Shown in pieces: positions 1 through 9,654 of a stretch of DNA of 64,000 nt. Origin of the DNA: Thiovibrio frasassiensis (GTDB lineage: Bacteria > Desulfobacterota > Desulfobulbia > Desulfobulbales > Desulfurivibrionaceae); the NCBI RefSeq assembly GCF_029607905.1, contig NZ_JAPHEH010000001.1, positions 2,736,287-2,800,286 of the forward strand, read 5' to 3'. Position 1 is the stretch's first letter. Every line of letters starts with the position of its first letter. A model generated the notes under the pieces. That model was not told the DNA's origin and made no database searches. It saw only the letters and a program-made list of their open reading frames with translations. The position numbers and the translations under genes are program-made.

Positions 1-1963
1 TTTCCATTTCCCTGGCCTTGCGGTACAGATCCCCCAACTGCAGATGGATCTGTTGAGCAGCCTTGCTCTCCTTCGGCATCCCCCCGTTGACTCCGGCCAG
101 GTAGGCATCCATGGCCGCCTTGACCTCCTGCTGCCCGAGCAGGCCATCACCGAAGACCCGGTACCACCCCTGCAACGCTTCCGGCTCCAGCCATTGCTTC
201 TGCCGGGAACGGGAAAGAACCTCAACCCCCTCACCATAAAGACCGAGACTGGCCAGCATCCGCAGACGCGCCTCCACATAGACCTTTATTTTCGGCGGCA
301 CAGGCGAAGCGGCGGTTGCCTTGGCATAGTAGGCAAGAGCCTCTTTCTTTTTCCCCTGAAGCTCATTGAGCTTGCCGGTCAAGTAATCGAATTCCCCGAG
401 ATACTCCGTATCCTTATAAATGGTCTGGACGTAACGCAGGACCCTCTCGGCGGCGGCCAGATTTTTCAGGCGCAGATAGACCTCGGTCCTCCGGCTGTAG
501 AGATCGGCCTTGTCATCATCGGACAGAGGCAGCCCCTGAGCCCGGAAATAAACGACGGAGGCCTGGTCAAGAAGGGACAACGACTCAAGCGCCTGTCCGA
601 CCAGATAGAGAAAACGTCCGTTGTCCAAACCGCCGACATGTCGATGTTGCGCGAGATACAATTGATAGAGTTTGTCGTATTCTTTCCGCGCCAGATATCC
701 TTCGCCAAGATAGTTGAGAATCTTGCCGGAAAAATTTTCCTTTTTCCCGTCGGCTAGCCCCACCTTTTCATGCTGCAGATAGCTCCAACCAAGATCTGCC
801 GCAGAATTGGTGTCATTCCGGGCCTGATAGCGAAGAAAGAGCGCGCGCCGGGCATCCTGAGTAATCGCTTCGTCCGGGTACGCCTCGATCACGGCCAAAA
901 ACGGCTTGTCCCCCTCCGGATCTTTCAGATCCGAAGCCTGTTGTCCCTTAACCGTTCTCCGCTCGGGACTATCCATGGACTCAGCCCGCCTAAACCGGGC
1001 AAGAAGAGCGATCCGCCCCTCAACCGTGCTATCTTCAAGAATCCGTTCATAAAGCTTGAGAGCCGTCAGCCCATCCCCTCCGCGCAGATAACTCTCTCCC
1101 AACTCAAAAAGGATCTCCCCCCTGTCGGGCGGGTTCTCGGCAAGATTCAGATAATGAAACAGGGATCTCCGGGCGTCCTCCTCCTTACCCAAGCGCAGAT
1201 AGACAAAACCAAGCTTGCGCAACAGATCAGGATTCCGGTGGTGATAGTCGGGATATTTCTCAAATAGCCTGGCAAAGGTTTGCAATGCCCCGACAGGGTC
1301 CTTGCTGGCGGCCATGATCTCCCCCAAGCCCATGAGGGCCTTGGCCTTGATATCTTCGCTTCCCGACTCAGAGACCTTCTTATAGATATCCAAGGCTTCG
1401 GCCACCCTGCCAACGGCAAACAAGGTATCAGCCTGCGCAAGTAACACTTGATCCCGCAGAGGAGAATCGGGATAGCGCTGGAGGAAGAGTTTGAAATAGA
1501 TGAGCGCCTCACGGTAAAAACGCATGCGGTAATGGGCGTAGCCGACCTCGAAATACGCCTCCGGAGCTCTTTTTGCCTTTGAAAAATCAGCGCCATACCT
1601 CCGAAAGATATCGCGAACCCTGTCCCACTGAGGAACTGCGCTGTTGGCCGTCAGCTGCTTGAGGTTTTGCGCTGCCAACCAGAGCGCCTCCTCGGCCTGC
1701 TCTGTTCCACGGAATTTTTCGTAGTAGCGCAGATAAGCGGAGGAAGCCTTTGCCAGATCCCCAGCCTGTACCGCATCCACCGCTTCCTGCCAGACCTGGG
1801 TCGGGGTCTCGACGGGCACCGCCGCTTGGGCGGGGGGAGGCGGCACACCCGCTTCCTGGGCCCAGACCGGTACGGGCCGAACCCCTCCCCACAAAAGGGT
1901 CAGCCCGAAGAGCAAGCAGAGCGGCAGGGCATGAAGCGAAAGGGATAAACGGATATTTTTCAT
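1..1963 (-). CDS. Secreted TPR-repeat protein (3' end off window)
   Basis: On the minus strand one frame is open from an ATG at 1963 to the left window edge without a stop, giving at least 654 residues. It starts with a basic n-region, a hydrophobic core (LPLCLLFGLTLLWGG) and a cleavage-like VWAQ, so export is likely. The rest is a run of helix-turn-helix units of TPR/Sel1 character (for example ALIYFKLFLQRYPDSPLRDQ and LLRKLGFVYLRLGKEEDARR), the pattern of tol-pal/YbgF-type or outer-membrane tetratricopeptide proteins. No catalytic motif was seen. The C-terminus is missing from the window, so a terminal domain could change the call. It lies 81 bp downstream of the sigma-54 activator gene on the same strand, so co-transcription is possible. 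The exact role is unknown. Confidence 0.75.
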   Translation of the reverse strand, partial: MKNIRLSLSLHALPLCLLFGLTLLWGGVRPVPVWAQEAGVPPPPAQAAVPVETPTQVWQEAVDAVQAGDLAKASSAYLRYYEKFRGTEQAEEALWLAAQNLKQLTANSAVPQWDRVRDIFRRYGADFSKAKRAPEAYFEVGYAHYRMRFYREALIYFKLFLQRYPDSPLRDQVLLAQADTLFAVGRVAEALDIYKKVSESGSEDIKAKALMGLGEIMAASKDPVGALQTFARLFEKYPDYHHRNPDLLRKLGFVYLRLGKEEDARRSLFHYLNLAENPPDRGEILFELGESYLRGGDGLTALKLYERILEDSTVEGRIALLARFRRAESMDSPERRTVKGQQASDLKDPEGDKPFLAVIEAYPDEAITQDARRALFLRYQARNDTNSAADLGWSYLQHEKVGLADGKKENFSGKILNYLGEGYLARKEYDKLYQLYLAQHRHVGGLDNGRFLYLVGQALESLSLLDQASVVYFRAQGLPLSDDDKADLYSRRTEVYLRLKNLAAAERVLRYVQTIYKDTEYLGEFDYLTGKLNELQGKKKEALAYYAKATAASPVPPKIKVYVEARLRMLASLGLYGEGVEVLSRSRQKQWLEPEALQGWYRVFGDGLLGQQEVKAAMDAYLAGVNGGMPKESKAAQQIHLQLGDLYRKAREME

Positions 1964-2044
1964 GATTTCTTTCACGGGAGTCGGGGACAAGCGTTGTTGC
2001 CTCTTCCCAGTAAAGGTCCCAAAGAGAAGAAGCACACCCTTTTT

Positions 2045-3427
2045 CTACGCCTCGGCAGAAGACGAAACCAACTTGAATCGTTTCATCTTCTCAATAAGAG
2101 TAGTCCGGTTCACATGCAAAAGCTTGGCAGCCCTGTTCTTGACCCAGCCCGTCTGTTCAAGAGCTTGCAGAATCAAGCGCTTCTCAAATTCAGCCAAGAC
2201 CGCATTGAGGAAAAACCCCTCTTCGGGAAGCTCCTCGAACTGCTCAAGCGGAGCGACTCCGCCTTCAAGCAAGCGCTCCGGCAGATCAGCCGCACACAGG
2301 GTATCACTGCCCGCGAGTATCACCATGCGCTCCAGCATGTTTTCAAGCTCCCGAACATTGCCGGGCCAACCATAGCGGCCGAAGCGAGCCATAACCTCAT
2401 CGCCCACCCCCTTGATTTTTTTCTTCCGGAGGCGATTGAATCTCGCGACGAAATGCTCGACCAACAGAGGGATATCTTGAAGCCGCTCACGCAGAGGAGG
2501 TGCCTCGATGGGAATAACATTGAGGCGATAGTACAGATCTTCCCGAAAACGTCCGGCCTCGACCTCCTGTTCCAGGTCGCGGTTGGTCGCGGCAACCACC
2601 CGAAAATCCGAGCTGATGGTTTTGGTGCCGCCGATCCGCTCAAACTCTTTTTCCTGGAGTACCCGCAACAGTTTCACCTGAAGCATGGGGCTCATTTCGG
2701 AAATCTCGTCAAGAAAAACCGTGCCCCCGTTGGCCAATTCAAAACGACCAAGCCGGGTGCGGATGGCATGGGTAAAAGCCCCTTTTTCATGGCCAAACAG
2801 CTCGCTTTCCAACAGCTCCCCAGGGATAGCCCCGCAATTGACGGGGACAAAAGGACCGGTGCCGCGCACCCCTTCATAATGAAGGGCTTGGGCGATAAGC
2901 TCTTTGCCGGTGCCGGACTCACCCCGAACCAAAACGGTGGTTTCGGCATCGCATACTTTTTTGATCAGGGAGAAAACATGCCGCATGGCGCTGCTGTTGC
3001 CAATGATGGCGGCACATCCCTTCGTAGTCTTTGTCTGGGGCTCATCAGTCGAAGAGATATGGCGACGCACTCCCGCCTTGTCCAGAGCTGCATCGAGGCG
3101 GCTATTACTCACCGGCGCTTCAAGATAATCGATAGCCCCTGCCTGCAAGGCGACAACCGCGTCAGTAACCGAGGGCTCGCTTGCCGCCACAAGAACCGCC
3201 GCCGAAGAGGCGGCATCCTGAAGTTCGTCAAGAAAAGAAGCATGGGGTTGCAGCGAAGAGACCGCCAGGAGAATCGCCTGACACTGGTTTGCTTCAAGCC
3301 AGCGCCGAGCTTCCGCCTCGGAACGGACAAGAACCAGGGGGAGCTCTTTTTTCTGAAGAGCTTTGACCAGCTCGGCAGAACGGCCGGAAGAATCAAGAAG
3401 CAGGAGGAGCAGGGGATTGTGCGTCAT
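2045..3427 (-). CDS. Sigma-54-dependent transcriptional activator with degenerate receiver
   Basis: 460 residues in three parts. Residues 1-115 have a CheY-like fold pattern but lack the acidic pocket, the phosphoacceptor Asp (the strand reads AILLAVSS) and the usual Lys (EAPV instead of KP), so phosphorylation is unlikely. Residues 140-370 are a sigma-54 interaction AAA+ domain with Walker A GESGTGKE (169-176), Walker B VFLDEI (237-242) and an arginine-finger region [11 protein letters not shown]. The sigma-54 contact loop reads GAFTHA (216-221) instead of the consensus GAFTGA. The C-terminal 45 residues form a Fis-type helix-turn-helix ([14 protein letters not shown]). Such proteins remodel sigma-54 holoenzyme at -24/-12 promoters. 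With a dead receiver this one may respond to a partner protein or act constitutively. The TPR gene downstream is a possible operon partner. Confidence 0.9.
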   Translation of the reverse strand: MTHNPLLLLLLDSSGRSAELVKALQKKELPLVLVRSEAEARRWLEANQCQAILLAVSSLQPHASFLDELQDAASSAAVLVAASEPSVTDAVVALQAGAIDYLEAPVSNSRLDAALDKAGVRRHISSTDEPQTKTTKGCAAIIGNSSAMRHVFSLIKKVCDAETTVLVRGESGTGKELIAQALHYEGVRGTGPFVPVNCGAIPGELLESELFGHEKGAFTHAIRTRLGRFELANGGTVFLDEISEMSPMLQVKLLRVLQEKEFERIGGTKTISSDFRVVAATNRDLEQEVEAGRFREDLYYRLNVIPIEAPPLRERLQDIPLLVEHFVARFNRLRKKKIKGVGDEVMARFGRYGWPGNVRELENMLERMVILAGSDTLCAADLPERLLEGGVAPLEQFEELPEEGFFLNAVLAEFEKRLILQALEQTGWVKNRAAKLLHVNRTTLIEKMKRFKLVSSSAEA

Positions 3428-3623
3428 ACCACCTTCATGAATTTATCATTTTCTTTTAATAAATTTCAGAGCTTATGTTCTTTTGTATACATTATTCAGA
3501 AAAAAAGTGTCAATTTTTTTTCACATGCTATATTTTATCAATAATTATTAAATTGTTATGTATTATTATGGCCTAGGCACCATTCGGAGGGTCTCCCTTC
3601 GTCCGAGAAAAAAAGGTTTTCCC
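3428..3623. other. AT-rich divergent intergenic spacer
   Basis: This spacer separates the minus-strand sigma-54 activator from plus-strand ftsE. It is clearly AT-richer than its flanks, with several TTATTA/AATTAT stretches near 3535-3570 suited to promoter -10 elements. It must hold the promoters of both transcripts. No specific operator could be identified by eye. Confidence 0.4.
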
Positions 3624-4370
3624 ATGCCGAAAGACGCAAGCACAGACAAGCCCCTGGTTGAGCTGGTGAATGTCAGCAAAATCTATCCGCCTGACGTTGT
3701 TGCCCTGGAAGACGCTTCCCTGCGGATTTACAAGGGAGAAATTCTTTTTCTCACCGGCAAGAGCGGGGCGGGGAAAACAACCCTGATCAAACTGATCTGC
3801 CGCCTTGAAACTCCCTCCAGCGGCCTCATTGAGGTGGCAGGCCGCGACCTTTCCCGCATCAGTTCCGCCGGCATCCAGCGGATGCGTCAAAAAATCGGCA
3901 TCGCCTACCAGGATTTCAGGCTCCTTGAGAAACAAACCGTTCTCCAGAACATTGCCATGGCCATGGAAGTCACCTACGCAAGCACCAAGGCCATTCGCGC
4001 ACGGGTCGACGAACTGCTGGCCCTGCTCAACCTTTCCGACAAACGGAACAAGCTTGCGGGCGAGCTTTCCCGAGGAGAACAGCAGCGGGTTGCCCTGGCG
4101 CGGGCCGCAGCCAATGGACCGAGCCTGCTGCTGGCCGATGAGCCCACCGGCAACCTGGACCCGGCAGCGACAGAGCTGGTGATCAATCTCTTCCAGCACC
4201 TCAACGAAAAAAACGGCTCGACCATCGTTGTCGCCACCCACGATGAGTCGATCTACGCCGATACGGAGCACCGGGTCATGTCTCTGGCCGACGGGCATCT
4301 GTCCGCCCATCCCAACCGGCCGCCGCGCCAGATCGAACTTTTTGATATCGAAGCCGACGATAACTTCTGA
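3624..4370 (+). CDS. ftsE: Cell-division ATP-binding protein FtsE
   Basis: 248-residue ABC ATPase from the ATG at 3624, which has an AAGG Shine-Dalgarno. An upstream in-frame start exists at 3558 but would add an atypical 22-residue basic leader. It has Walker A GKSGAGKTT, a Q-loop (YQDFRLL), the signature LSRGEQQRVALARA, Walker B LLLADEPTGNLD and the H-switch VATHDE. FtsE is the cytoplasmic ATPase of FtsEX, a type VII mechanotransmitting ABC complex that controls septal peptidoglycan hydrolases. FtsX and an EnvC-like activator follow directly, so the classical FtsEX-EnvC module is complete here. Confidence 0.95.
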   Translation: MPKDASTDKPLVELVNVSKIYPPDVVALEDASLRIYKGEILFLTGKSGAGKTTLIKLICRLETPSSGLIEVAGRDLSRISSAGIQRMRQKIGIAYQDFRLLEKQTVLQNIAMAMEVTYASTKAIRARVDELLALLNLSDKRNKLAGELSRGEQQRVALARAAANGPSLLLADEPTGNLDPAATELVINLFQHLNEKNGSTIVVATHDESIYADTEHRVMSLADGHLSAHPNRPPRQIELFDIEADDNF

Positions 4371-4414
4371 GCGTAACAAGCAAAACCGCAGTCCTTATCA
4401 AGGAGTACCAGACG

Positions 4415-5302
4415 ATGCATTTTTTGGCCTACATCTTACGCCAAACAGGAAAAAATCTTAAGCTCACCTGGGGAACACAGGTCATGACCCTGCTGACCGT
4501 GACCCTTTCGGTACTCATCTTTGCCTTTTTCTTTCTGGTCTACACCAACATGCTCAGGGCCAGCGCACGGCTGGGCGACGACGTCCGCCTCATTGTCTAC
4601 CTGGACCAGGAGATCAACAAAGAGCTGCGGCCGGAAATCGAAAAAAAGATCCGCACCTTCGGTCCGGTGGAAAAAATTGTTTTTGTCTCCCGCGCCGAGG
4701 CCTTTTCTCGCCTCAGCACCCAACTGGACAAGGAAAAAGATGTGCTCAACGACCTGGGGCCCGACTTTCTTCCGCCCTCCATCGAAGTGTATCCTCTCAA
4801 AAACCTCAACGACCTCACCAATATCAGCCAGTTTTCCGACTTCCTCCTGACCCTGCCCCATGCAGCGAAGGTACAATCCGGCAGCGACTGGCTCCGGCGC
4901 TTTGGCTATTTCACCAATCTTCTCCGGGTCATCGTCCTCTTAAGCGGAGGGTTGCTTATCCTCACCATGACCTTCATCATTTCCTACACCCTCCGCCTCA
5001 CCGTGCTCTCCCGACAGGGCGAGCTTGAGATCCTCAGGCTTCTCGGCGCCACCAGCGCCTATATTCGCCTGCCCCTCCTGCTGGAAGGGATGCTGCAGGG
5101 TTTTTTGGGTTCAAGCCTCGGGCTTGGAGCGCTGTACCTTCTCTATCAATGGATTGCCATCCGTTTCAGCGGCCCGGGTTTTCTAAAACTCTTTGATTTT
5201 GCCTTCTTCCCCCCGGAGCTTACGGGCGCCATCCTGCTTGCCGGCATTGTTCTCTGCACGGCCGGCAGCCTTTTTTCAATCCGAAGATTTATCCGCATCT
5301 GA
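4415..5302 (+). CDS. ftsX: Cell-division membrane protein FtsX
   Basis: 295 residues starting at an ATG with an AAGGAGT ribosome binding site. The topology is typical of FtsX: a short cytoplasmic N-terminus, one membrane segment (about 22-44), a periplasmic domain (about 45-165) and three C-terminal membrane helices (about 170-195, 220-245, 265-290), within a type-VII ABC permease fold. The LEILRLLGAT stretch between helices is characteristic of the FtsX permease domain. FtsX carries the ATP-driven conformational change from FtsE to a periplasmic EnvC-type activator. It sits 44 bp after ftsE and 3 bp before the envC-like gene, so a single transcript is likely. Confidence 0.95.
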   Translation: MHFLAYILRQTGKNLKLTWGTQVMTLLTVTLSVLIFAFFFLVYTNMLRASARLGDDVRLIVYLDQEINKELRPEIEKKIRTFGPVEKIVFVSRAEAFSRLSTQLDKEKDVLNDLGPDFLPPSIEVYPLKNLNDLTNISQFSDFLLTLPHAAKVQSGSDWLRRFGYFTNLLRVIVLLSGGLLILTMTFIISYTLRLTVLSRQGELEILRLLGATSAYIRLPLLLEGMLQGFLGSSLGLGALYLLYQWIAIRFSGPGFLKLFDFAFFPPELTGAILLAGIVLCTAGSLFSIRRFIRI

Positions 5303-5305
5303 CAC

Positions 5306-6589
5306 ATGACTTCTATTTTTCGCCGCCCATACCTGCCCCTCTTCCTGTTGCTTCTGACCCTGGCCATTTGCCTGGGTCACGGGCTCGCTCATGCCGCGGA
5401 ACCGAACACGGTGGACGCCAAGATTGCCGAGGAGCAAAAAAGGGTGCAGCGCCTGAAAAAAGGCATCGAAGATCAGAAATCACGGGTGCAGACCACCAAA
5501 AAACAGGAAAGCTCCCTGCTCACCGAACTGGATCGCCTGAATGGACACATCCAGAACGAAGGCGATAAGCTCAATCACCTGAAGAAGGATCTGGACAAAC
5601 ACGAAGAGCTCATCATTGCCAAACAGGCAGAGGCCGCCCAGGCGAAAACGGCCAAGGAGCAGGCAAAAATCCATATCAAAAAACGGCTCAATTCCTTTTA
5701 TCGGATGGGAGACATTGGCATGTTGAATGTCCTCTTTTCCGCCAAAGAGCTGCCTGACCTCCTTGCCTTTCGCGAGTATTTCGACGCGCTGCTCAAACGA
5801 GACCAGGAGGTAATGCGCGAATACCGGGTAAAGGTCGAGACGCTGGAGAAAACGCGCACCAGTCTCCACCAGGAAAAAGAGGCCCTGCTTGAAACCATCA
5901 CCAAGGTCAAGGGCCAAGAACAACAGCTGGCCTCCACCCGCGATGAACGCATACGGCTGCTGCAAAAAGTAAAAACCGAGAAAAAGCTCTACCAGCTGGC
6001 GCTCAATGAACTTGAAGGGGCGGCAGACAGGCTGACCAACACCATTGAGCAGCTCAAAACAGAAGCGGCCAAGGCTCGGCAGAAGGCAGTGCAGAGCAAG
6101 AACCCAACCCTGACAAGCATCCACAAATCACGGCCGGGCAATAGCAGCTTCGCTGCCCTAAAAGGCCGCCTCGCCCCGCCTGTCCCAGGAACGGTGACAA
6201 CCCTGTTCGGCAAGAGCGTGCAGCAGAAATTCGGCATAACCACCTTTGCCAACGGCATTGACATCAAAACTGCTCCGGGCACTGAAATCACGGCCATCTC
6301 CGACGGCAAGGTAATCTACGCCAAATTTTTGCGCGGCTATGGCAACCTGCTGATCATCGATCATGGCGAGCAATATCTCAGCCTTGTTTCCCGGGCGGCG
6401 AGATTTTTCAAGGAAGAAGGCGACACCGTCGCCAGGGGCGAAGTGGTTGGCGTCATGAGCGACCAGGAAGGGTTGCTGGGAGAGGGTCTTCACTTCGAGA
6501 TCCGTCATGGGACCAAGCCGGAAAACCCCCTGCAGTGGGTCAACAATGCCAAGCTCACCATCAAGGCAACCCCAAAACCGAGACGCTGA
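5306..6589 (+). CDS. envC: EnvC-like murein hydrolase activator (degenerate LytM domain)
   Basis: 427 residues: a signal peptide (about 1-30, ending AHAAE), a long coiled coil rich in Lys/Glu/Gln (about 35-265) and a C-terminal M23/LytM domain (about 290-415). In active M23 peptidases the zinc ligands are HxxxD and HxH. Here the first motif reads NGIDI (His replaced by Asn) and the second reads GLHFEIR (first His replaced by Gly). The domain should therefore not hydrolyse peptidoglycan, which matches EnvC proteins that activate amidases. It follows ftsX by 3 bp. The coiled coil would dock on the FtsX periplasmic loop. Confidence 0.9.
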   Translation: MTSIFRRPYLPLFLLLLTLAICLGHGLAHAAEPNTVDAKIAEEQKRVQRLKKGIEDQKSRVQTTKKQESSLLTELDRLNGHIQNEGDKLNHLKKDLDKHEELIIAKQAEAAQAKTAKEQAKIHIKKRLNSFYRMGDIGMLNVLFSAKELPDLLAFREYFDALLKRDQEVMREYRVKVETLEKTRTSLHQEKEALLETITKVKGQEQQLASTRDERIRLLQKVKTEKKLYQLALNELEGAADRLTNTIEQLKTEAAKARQKAVQSKNPTLTSIHKSRPGNSSFAALKGRLAPPVPGTVTTLFGKSVQQKFGITTFANGIDIKTAPGTEITAISDGKVIYAKFLRGYGNLLIIDHGEQYLSLVSRAARFFKEEGDTVARGEVVGVMSDQEGLLGEGLHFEIRHGTKPENPLQWVNNAKLTIKATPKPRR

Positions 6590-6716
6590 TATTCACCGTA
6601 TCAACGGAGATAAATCATTGTTACTCTGCAGAAAAAGTGCTAAAATATAAGATCGTGATTCTATTACAGTTAACAAACAAATCCAGCTTTGGAATTTTTT
6701 CGGTTAAGGACCATTC

Positions 6717-8096
6717 ATGAAAAGCTCGACAAAACGGTCGGTTATAAAAAATATCGTGGTTTCCCTCTGTCTCGCCTCCGGCTCGTTGCTGGCTTGGAAT
6801 TACTCCACAGTCACCGCCACAACCCAGGATACCTACGAAAGCCTTGAATCCTTTTCCAAGGTGCTCAACCTGGTGCAGGAAAATTATGTTGAGGAGGTGG
6901 ACAGCCAGAAGGCCATTGAAGGGGCAATCAAGGGCATGCTCAATTCCCTGGATCCCCACTCTTCCTATATGAAGCCGGACGACTTCAAGGAATTGCAGGT
7001 AGAAACCCAGGGGAGCTTCACCGGCATCGGCATCGAAATAACGATGAAGGACAATATCCTCACCGTTGTTTCTCCCATTGAAGGCACCCCGGCCTTTGCC
7101 AAGGGGCTCAAGGCCGGCGACAAAATCGTCAAGATCGGCGACGAGCAGACCCAGGACCTGAGCCTCATGGAAGCGGTAAAAAGGCTCCGCGGTCCCAAAG
7201 GATCGGAGGTGACCATCTCCATCCATCGCAAGGGCTGGCCCGACCTCAAAGAGATCACCCTGATCCGCGATATCATCCCCATCCACAGTGTCAAATCAAA
7301 GCTGCTGGAGCCGGGATATCCGTACATCCGCATCATCAACTTCCAGGCACAGACCACCCCTGATTTCAAAAAAGCGCTCGCCGATCTGGAAAAGACAGGC
7401 AAGATCAAGGGGCTCATCGTGGATCTTCGCAATAACCCGGGCGGGCTTCTCGACCAGTCCGTGAAGATTGCCGACATCTTCATCGATGATGGCGTGATTG
7501 TCTCCACGAAGGGACGGATTAAGGAACAGAACTCTGTTTTCTACGCCCGGGATAACAGCACCAAGTACAAATTTCCGCTGGTGGTCCTGGTGAATGAAGG
7601 CAGTGCCAGCGCTTCCGAAATCGTGGCCGGCGCCCTGCAGGATCACAAGAAGGCGGTGATCATCGGCGCCCAGACCTTTGGCAAGGGCTCGGTGCAGACC
7701 ATCATTCCCATGGACAACGGGGCAGGCCTCAGATTGACCACCGCCAGATATTACACCCCCAGTGGCCGTTCGATCCAGGCAACGGGCATTACCCCGGACA
7801 TCGTTATCGCTTCAGCCGTATCCGCCGCACCTGAAGCGGACGAGAAATCGGATGAACAGGACAAAAAACCGAAATACTTGCGGGAAAAAGACCTGAAACA
7901 TCATATTGGCAATGGCCTCAAGAAAGATGTGCCGCAAAATGAAGAAGAGCAGCCCAAAAGCGAGAAAAAGCCGAAACCTCAAGTAAAGACCCCGGAGAGC
8001 AAAGAAAAGGCGGAAATTGAAGACATGAGCAAGGATCAGCAGTTGAACACCGCGCTCAACTTGCTCAAGGGGTTAAACGTTTTCGGCAAGAAGTAA
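6717..8096 (+). CDS. ctpA: Carboxyl-terminal processing protease (S41 family)
   Basis: 459 residues with a strong AAGGA site before the ATG. Domains: an N-terminal membrane or signal segment (about 12-30), the conserved YVEEVD and DPHSSYM region, a PDZ domain (about 95-175), an S41 protease core and a charged Lys/Glu/Pro-rich tail. The catalytic Ser-Lys dyad is visible as Ser298 in GSASASE and Lys323 in TFGKGSVQ. CtpA-type enzymes trim or degrade periplasmic proteins from their C-termini, including murein hydrolases, which fits its place behind ftsEX-envC. A 127-bp AT-rich gap before it could hold its own promoter. Confidence 0.95.
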   Translation: MKSSTKRSVIKNIVVSLCLASGSLLAWNYSTVTATTQDTYESLESFSKVLNLVQENYVEEVDSQKAIEGAIKGMLNSLDPHSSYMKPDDFKELQVETQGSFTGIGIEITMKDNILTVVSPIEGTPAFAKGLKAGDKIVKIGDEQTQDLSLMEAVKRLRGPKGSEVTISIHRKGWPDLKEITLIRDIIPIHSVKSKLLEPGYPYIRIINFQAQTTPDFKKALADLEKTGKIKGLIVDLRNNPGGLLDQSVKIADIFIDDGVIVSTKGRIKEQNSVFYARDNSTKYKFPLVVLVNEGSASASEIVAGALQDHKKAVIIGAQTFGKGSVQTIIPMDNGAGLRLTTARYYTPSGRSIQATGITPDIVIASAVSAAPEADEKSDEQDKKPKYLREKDLKHHIGNGLKKDVPQNEEEQPKSEKKPKPQVKTPESKEKAEIEDMSKDQQLNTALNLLKGLNVFGKK

Positions 8097-8159
8097 CCAG
8101 CAGCAAGACAGACAACCAAGGATCTAGCCCAGCCATGCGGGCTGATCATTGAGCCAATA

Positions 8160-8192
8160 AAAAAGGAGAGGCTTCAGCCCTCTCCTTTTTTA
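8160..8192. terminator. Bidirectional intrinsic terminator between ctpA and fumarase
   Basis: A perfect GGAGAGG/CCTCTCC stem with a short CTTCAG-type loop is flanked by A-run and T-run on opposite sides, so it can act on both converging transcripts. It overlaps the stop codon of the minus-strand fumarase beta gene. Confidence 0.85.
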
Positions 8193-8767
8193 TTTCCTGC
8201 GGCAACCAGCGCGTAATAGTCACGCCCCTCCAGATCATTGATCACCACGGCCGGAAATTTTTCCACCTCGAATCGGAACAGGGCCTCCGGCCCGGCATCA
8301 GCAAAAGCGACCAGTTCGGCTTTCTTAATACACTTGGACAAAAACGCTCCAGCCCCGCCAATGGCGGCGAGATAGACAGCGCCATGGGCAAGCATGGCTT
8401 GACGTACCTCGGCGGAACGGGCTCCCTTGCCCATGGTTGCGGCAAGCCCGAGGGCCAGCAGACGCGGAGTGTAGCTGTCCATCCGATAGCTGGTGGTGGG
8501 GCCGGCCGCGCCGATTACCCGACCCGGCCGGGCAGGACTCGGCCCGACATAGTAAAGCAGCTGGCCAGCAAGATCCACCGGCAGCTCCTTCCCCTCATCC
8601 AGCAAGGCGCACAGCCTCCGGTGGGTCTGATCCCGGCCGGTGTACAGGGTTCCGCTCAGGCTGACCAGCTGACCGGCCTTGAGCGAGGCCAGCGCCTCCG
8701 GAGTAAAAGGCAAGGATACCTCGAGCTGGTTGTCAAAAAAAGCAGGTTCGCTTGCCAATAACGACAT
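8174..8767 (-). CDS. fumB: Fumarate hydratase class I, beta subunit
   Basis: 197 residues from the ATG at 8767. An upstream in-frame TTG is possible, but GAGGACC lies suitably spaced before the ATG. The Fe-S hydro-lyase beta domain is recognisable by GRVIGAAGPTTSYRMD and the SGTLYTGRDQTHRR region. Together with the alpha subunit encoded just upstream it forms the two-subunit [4Fe-4S] fumarase that interconverts fumarate and malate, common in anaerobes. The pair is separated by 36 bp and very probably co-transcribed. Related tartrate dehydratase subunits look alike, so substrate assignment rests mainly on frequency. Confidence 0.9.
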   Translation of the reverse strand: MSLLASEPAFFDNQLEVSLPFTPEALASLKAGQLVSLSGTLYTGRDQTHRRLCALLDEGKELPVDLAGQLLYYVGPSPARPGRVIGAAGPTTSYRMDSYTPRLLALGLAATMGKGARSAEVRQAMLAHGAVYLAAIGGAGAFLSKCIKKAELVAFADAGPEALFRFEVEKFPAVVINDLEGRDYYALVAAGNKKGEG

Positions 8768-8803
8768 AATCCGTACGGTCCTCAATCATTCGACGTTCAG
8801 CGG

Positions 8804-9640
8804 CTAAATTACGAGTTCCTTATGCCGATGGGCATGGCACTGGATATTGATTGCCACCGGCAGGCTGGCGATATGACAGGGAAAGGTTTCCATATGCACG
8901 GCCAGGGCCGTGTTTATCCCGCCAAAGCCATGCACCCCCTGCCCCTGACCATTGATCTCCCGCAGGATCCTCTCTTCAAGCACGGCCACATCCGCCCGTT
9001 CGCTTTGCTCGCCGACCGGACGCAGTAGGGCCTTCTTGGCCAACAGGGCCGCCTTTTCAAAAGAACCACCCAACCCGACCCCGACAATCATCGGCGGACA
9101 GGGATTGGAGCCTGCGGCCAAAACCCGCTCGATCACATGGCGAACCACCCCTTCCGTCCCGGCAGCAGGAGGCAGCATGACCAGACTGCTCATGTTCTCA
9201 CTGCCGCACCCCTTGGGCAAAAAACGGATGGTGAGGCGGTCGCCCGGAACAAGGTCGAGATGGACGACAGCCGGGGTATTGGTCCCGGTATTTAGGCGGG
9301 TCAAGGGATCGCAGACCGATTTGCGCAGATAGCCTTCCTCATAGCCGAGCCGCACCCCCTCTTGCAATGCGGCATGCAGATCGCCTCGGATATGGACTTC
9401 CTGGCCGATCTCAAGAAAAAGGATGCCGGTCCCGGTATCCTGACACACCGGAATCCTATCCCGGCTGGCGATATTGGCATTGGCAAGGAGAACGTTCAGA
9501 ATATTCCCGGCCAGTTCCCCGGTTTCCCGGTCCCGCGCAGCGAGCAGGGCCTCCAGGATATCCGGCTCCAAATCATGGGCTGCACCAATGGCCAGATCGC
9601 GGACGCCCTGGCAAATTTCGTTGCTGTCAATCTCTCGCAT
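8804..9640 (-). CDS. fumA: Fumarate hydratase class I, alpha subunit
   Basis: 278 residues starting at an ATG with AGGAATT upstream. The alpha-subunit hallmarks are present: PVCQDTGTGILFLEIG with the first cluster cysteine, LPKGCGSENMS with the second, and NPCPPMIVGVGLGG with the third, giving the ligand set for the substrate-binding [4Fe-4S] cluster. It works with the beta subunit encoded downstream. The enzyme serves the TCA cycle in either direction. The cluster is oxygen-labile, in line with an anaerobic host. Confidence 0.92.
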   Translation of the reverse strand: MREIDSNEICQGVRDLAIGAAHDLEPDILEALLAARDRETGELAGNILNVLLANANIASRDRIPVCQDTGTGILFLEIGQEVHIRGDLHAALQEGVRLGYEEGYLRKSVCDPLTRLNTGTNTPAVVHLDLVPGDRLTIRFLPKGCGSENMSSLVMLPPAAGTEGVVRHVIERVLAAGSNPCPPMIVGVGLGGSFEKAALLAKKALLRPVGEQSERADVAVLEERILREINGQGQGVHGFGGINTALAVHMETFPCHIASLPVAINIQCHAHRHKELVI

Positions 9641-9654
9641 AATTCCTACAGGAC

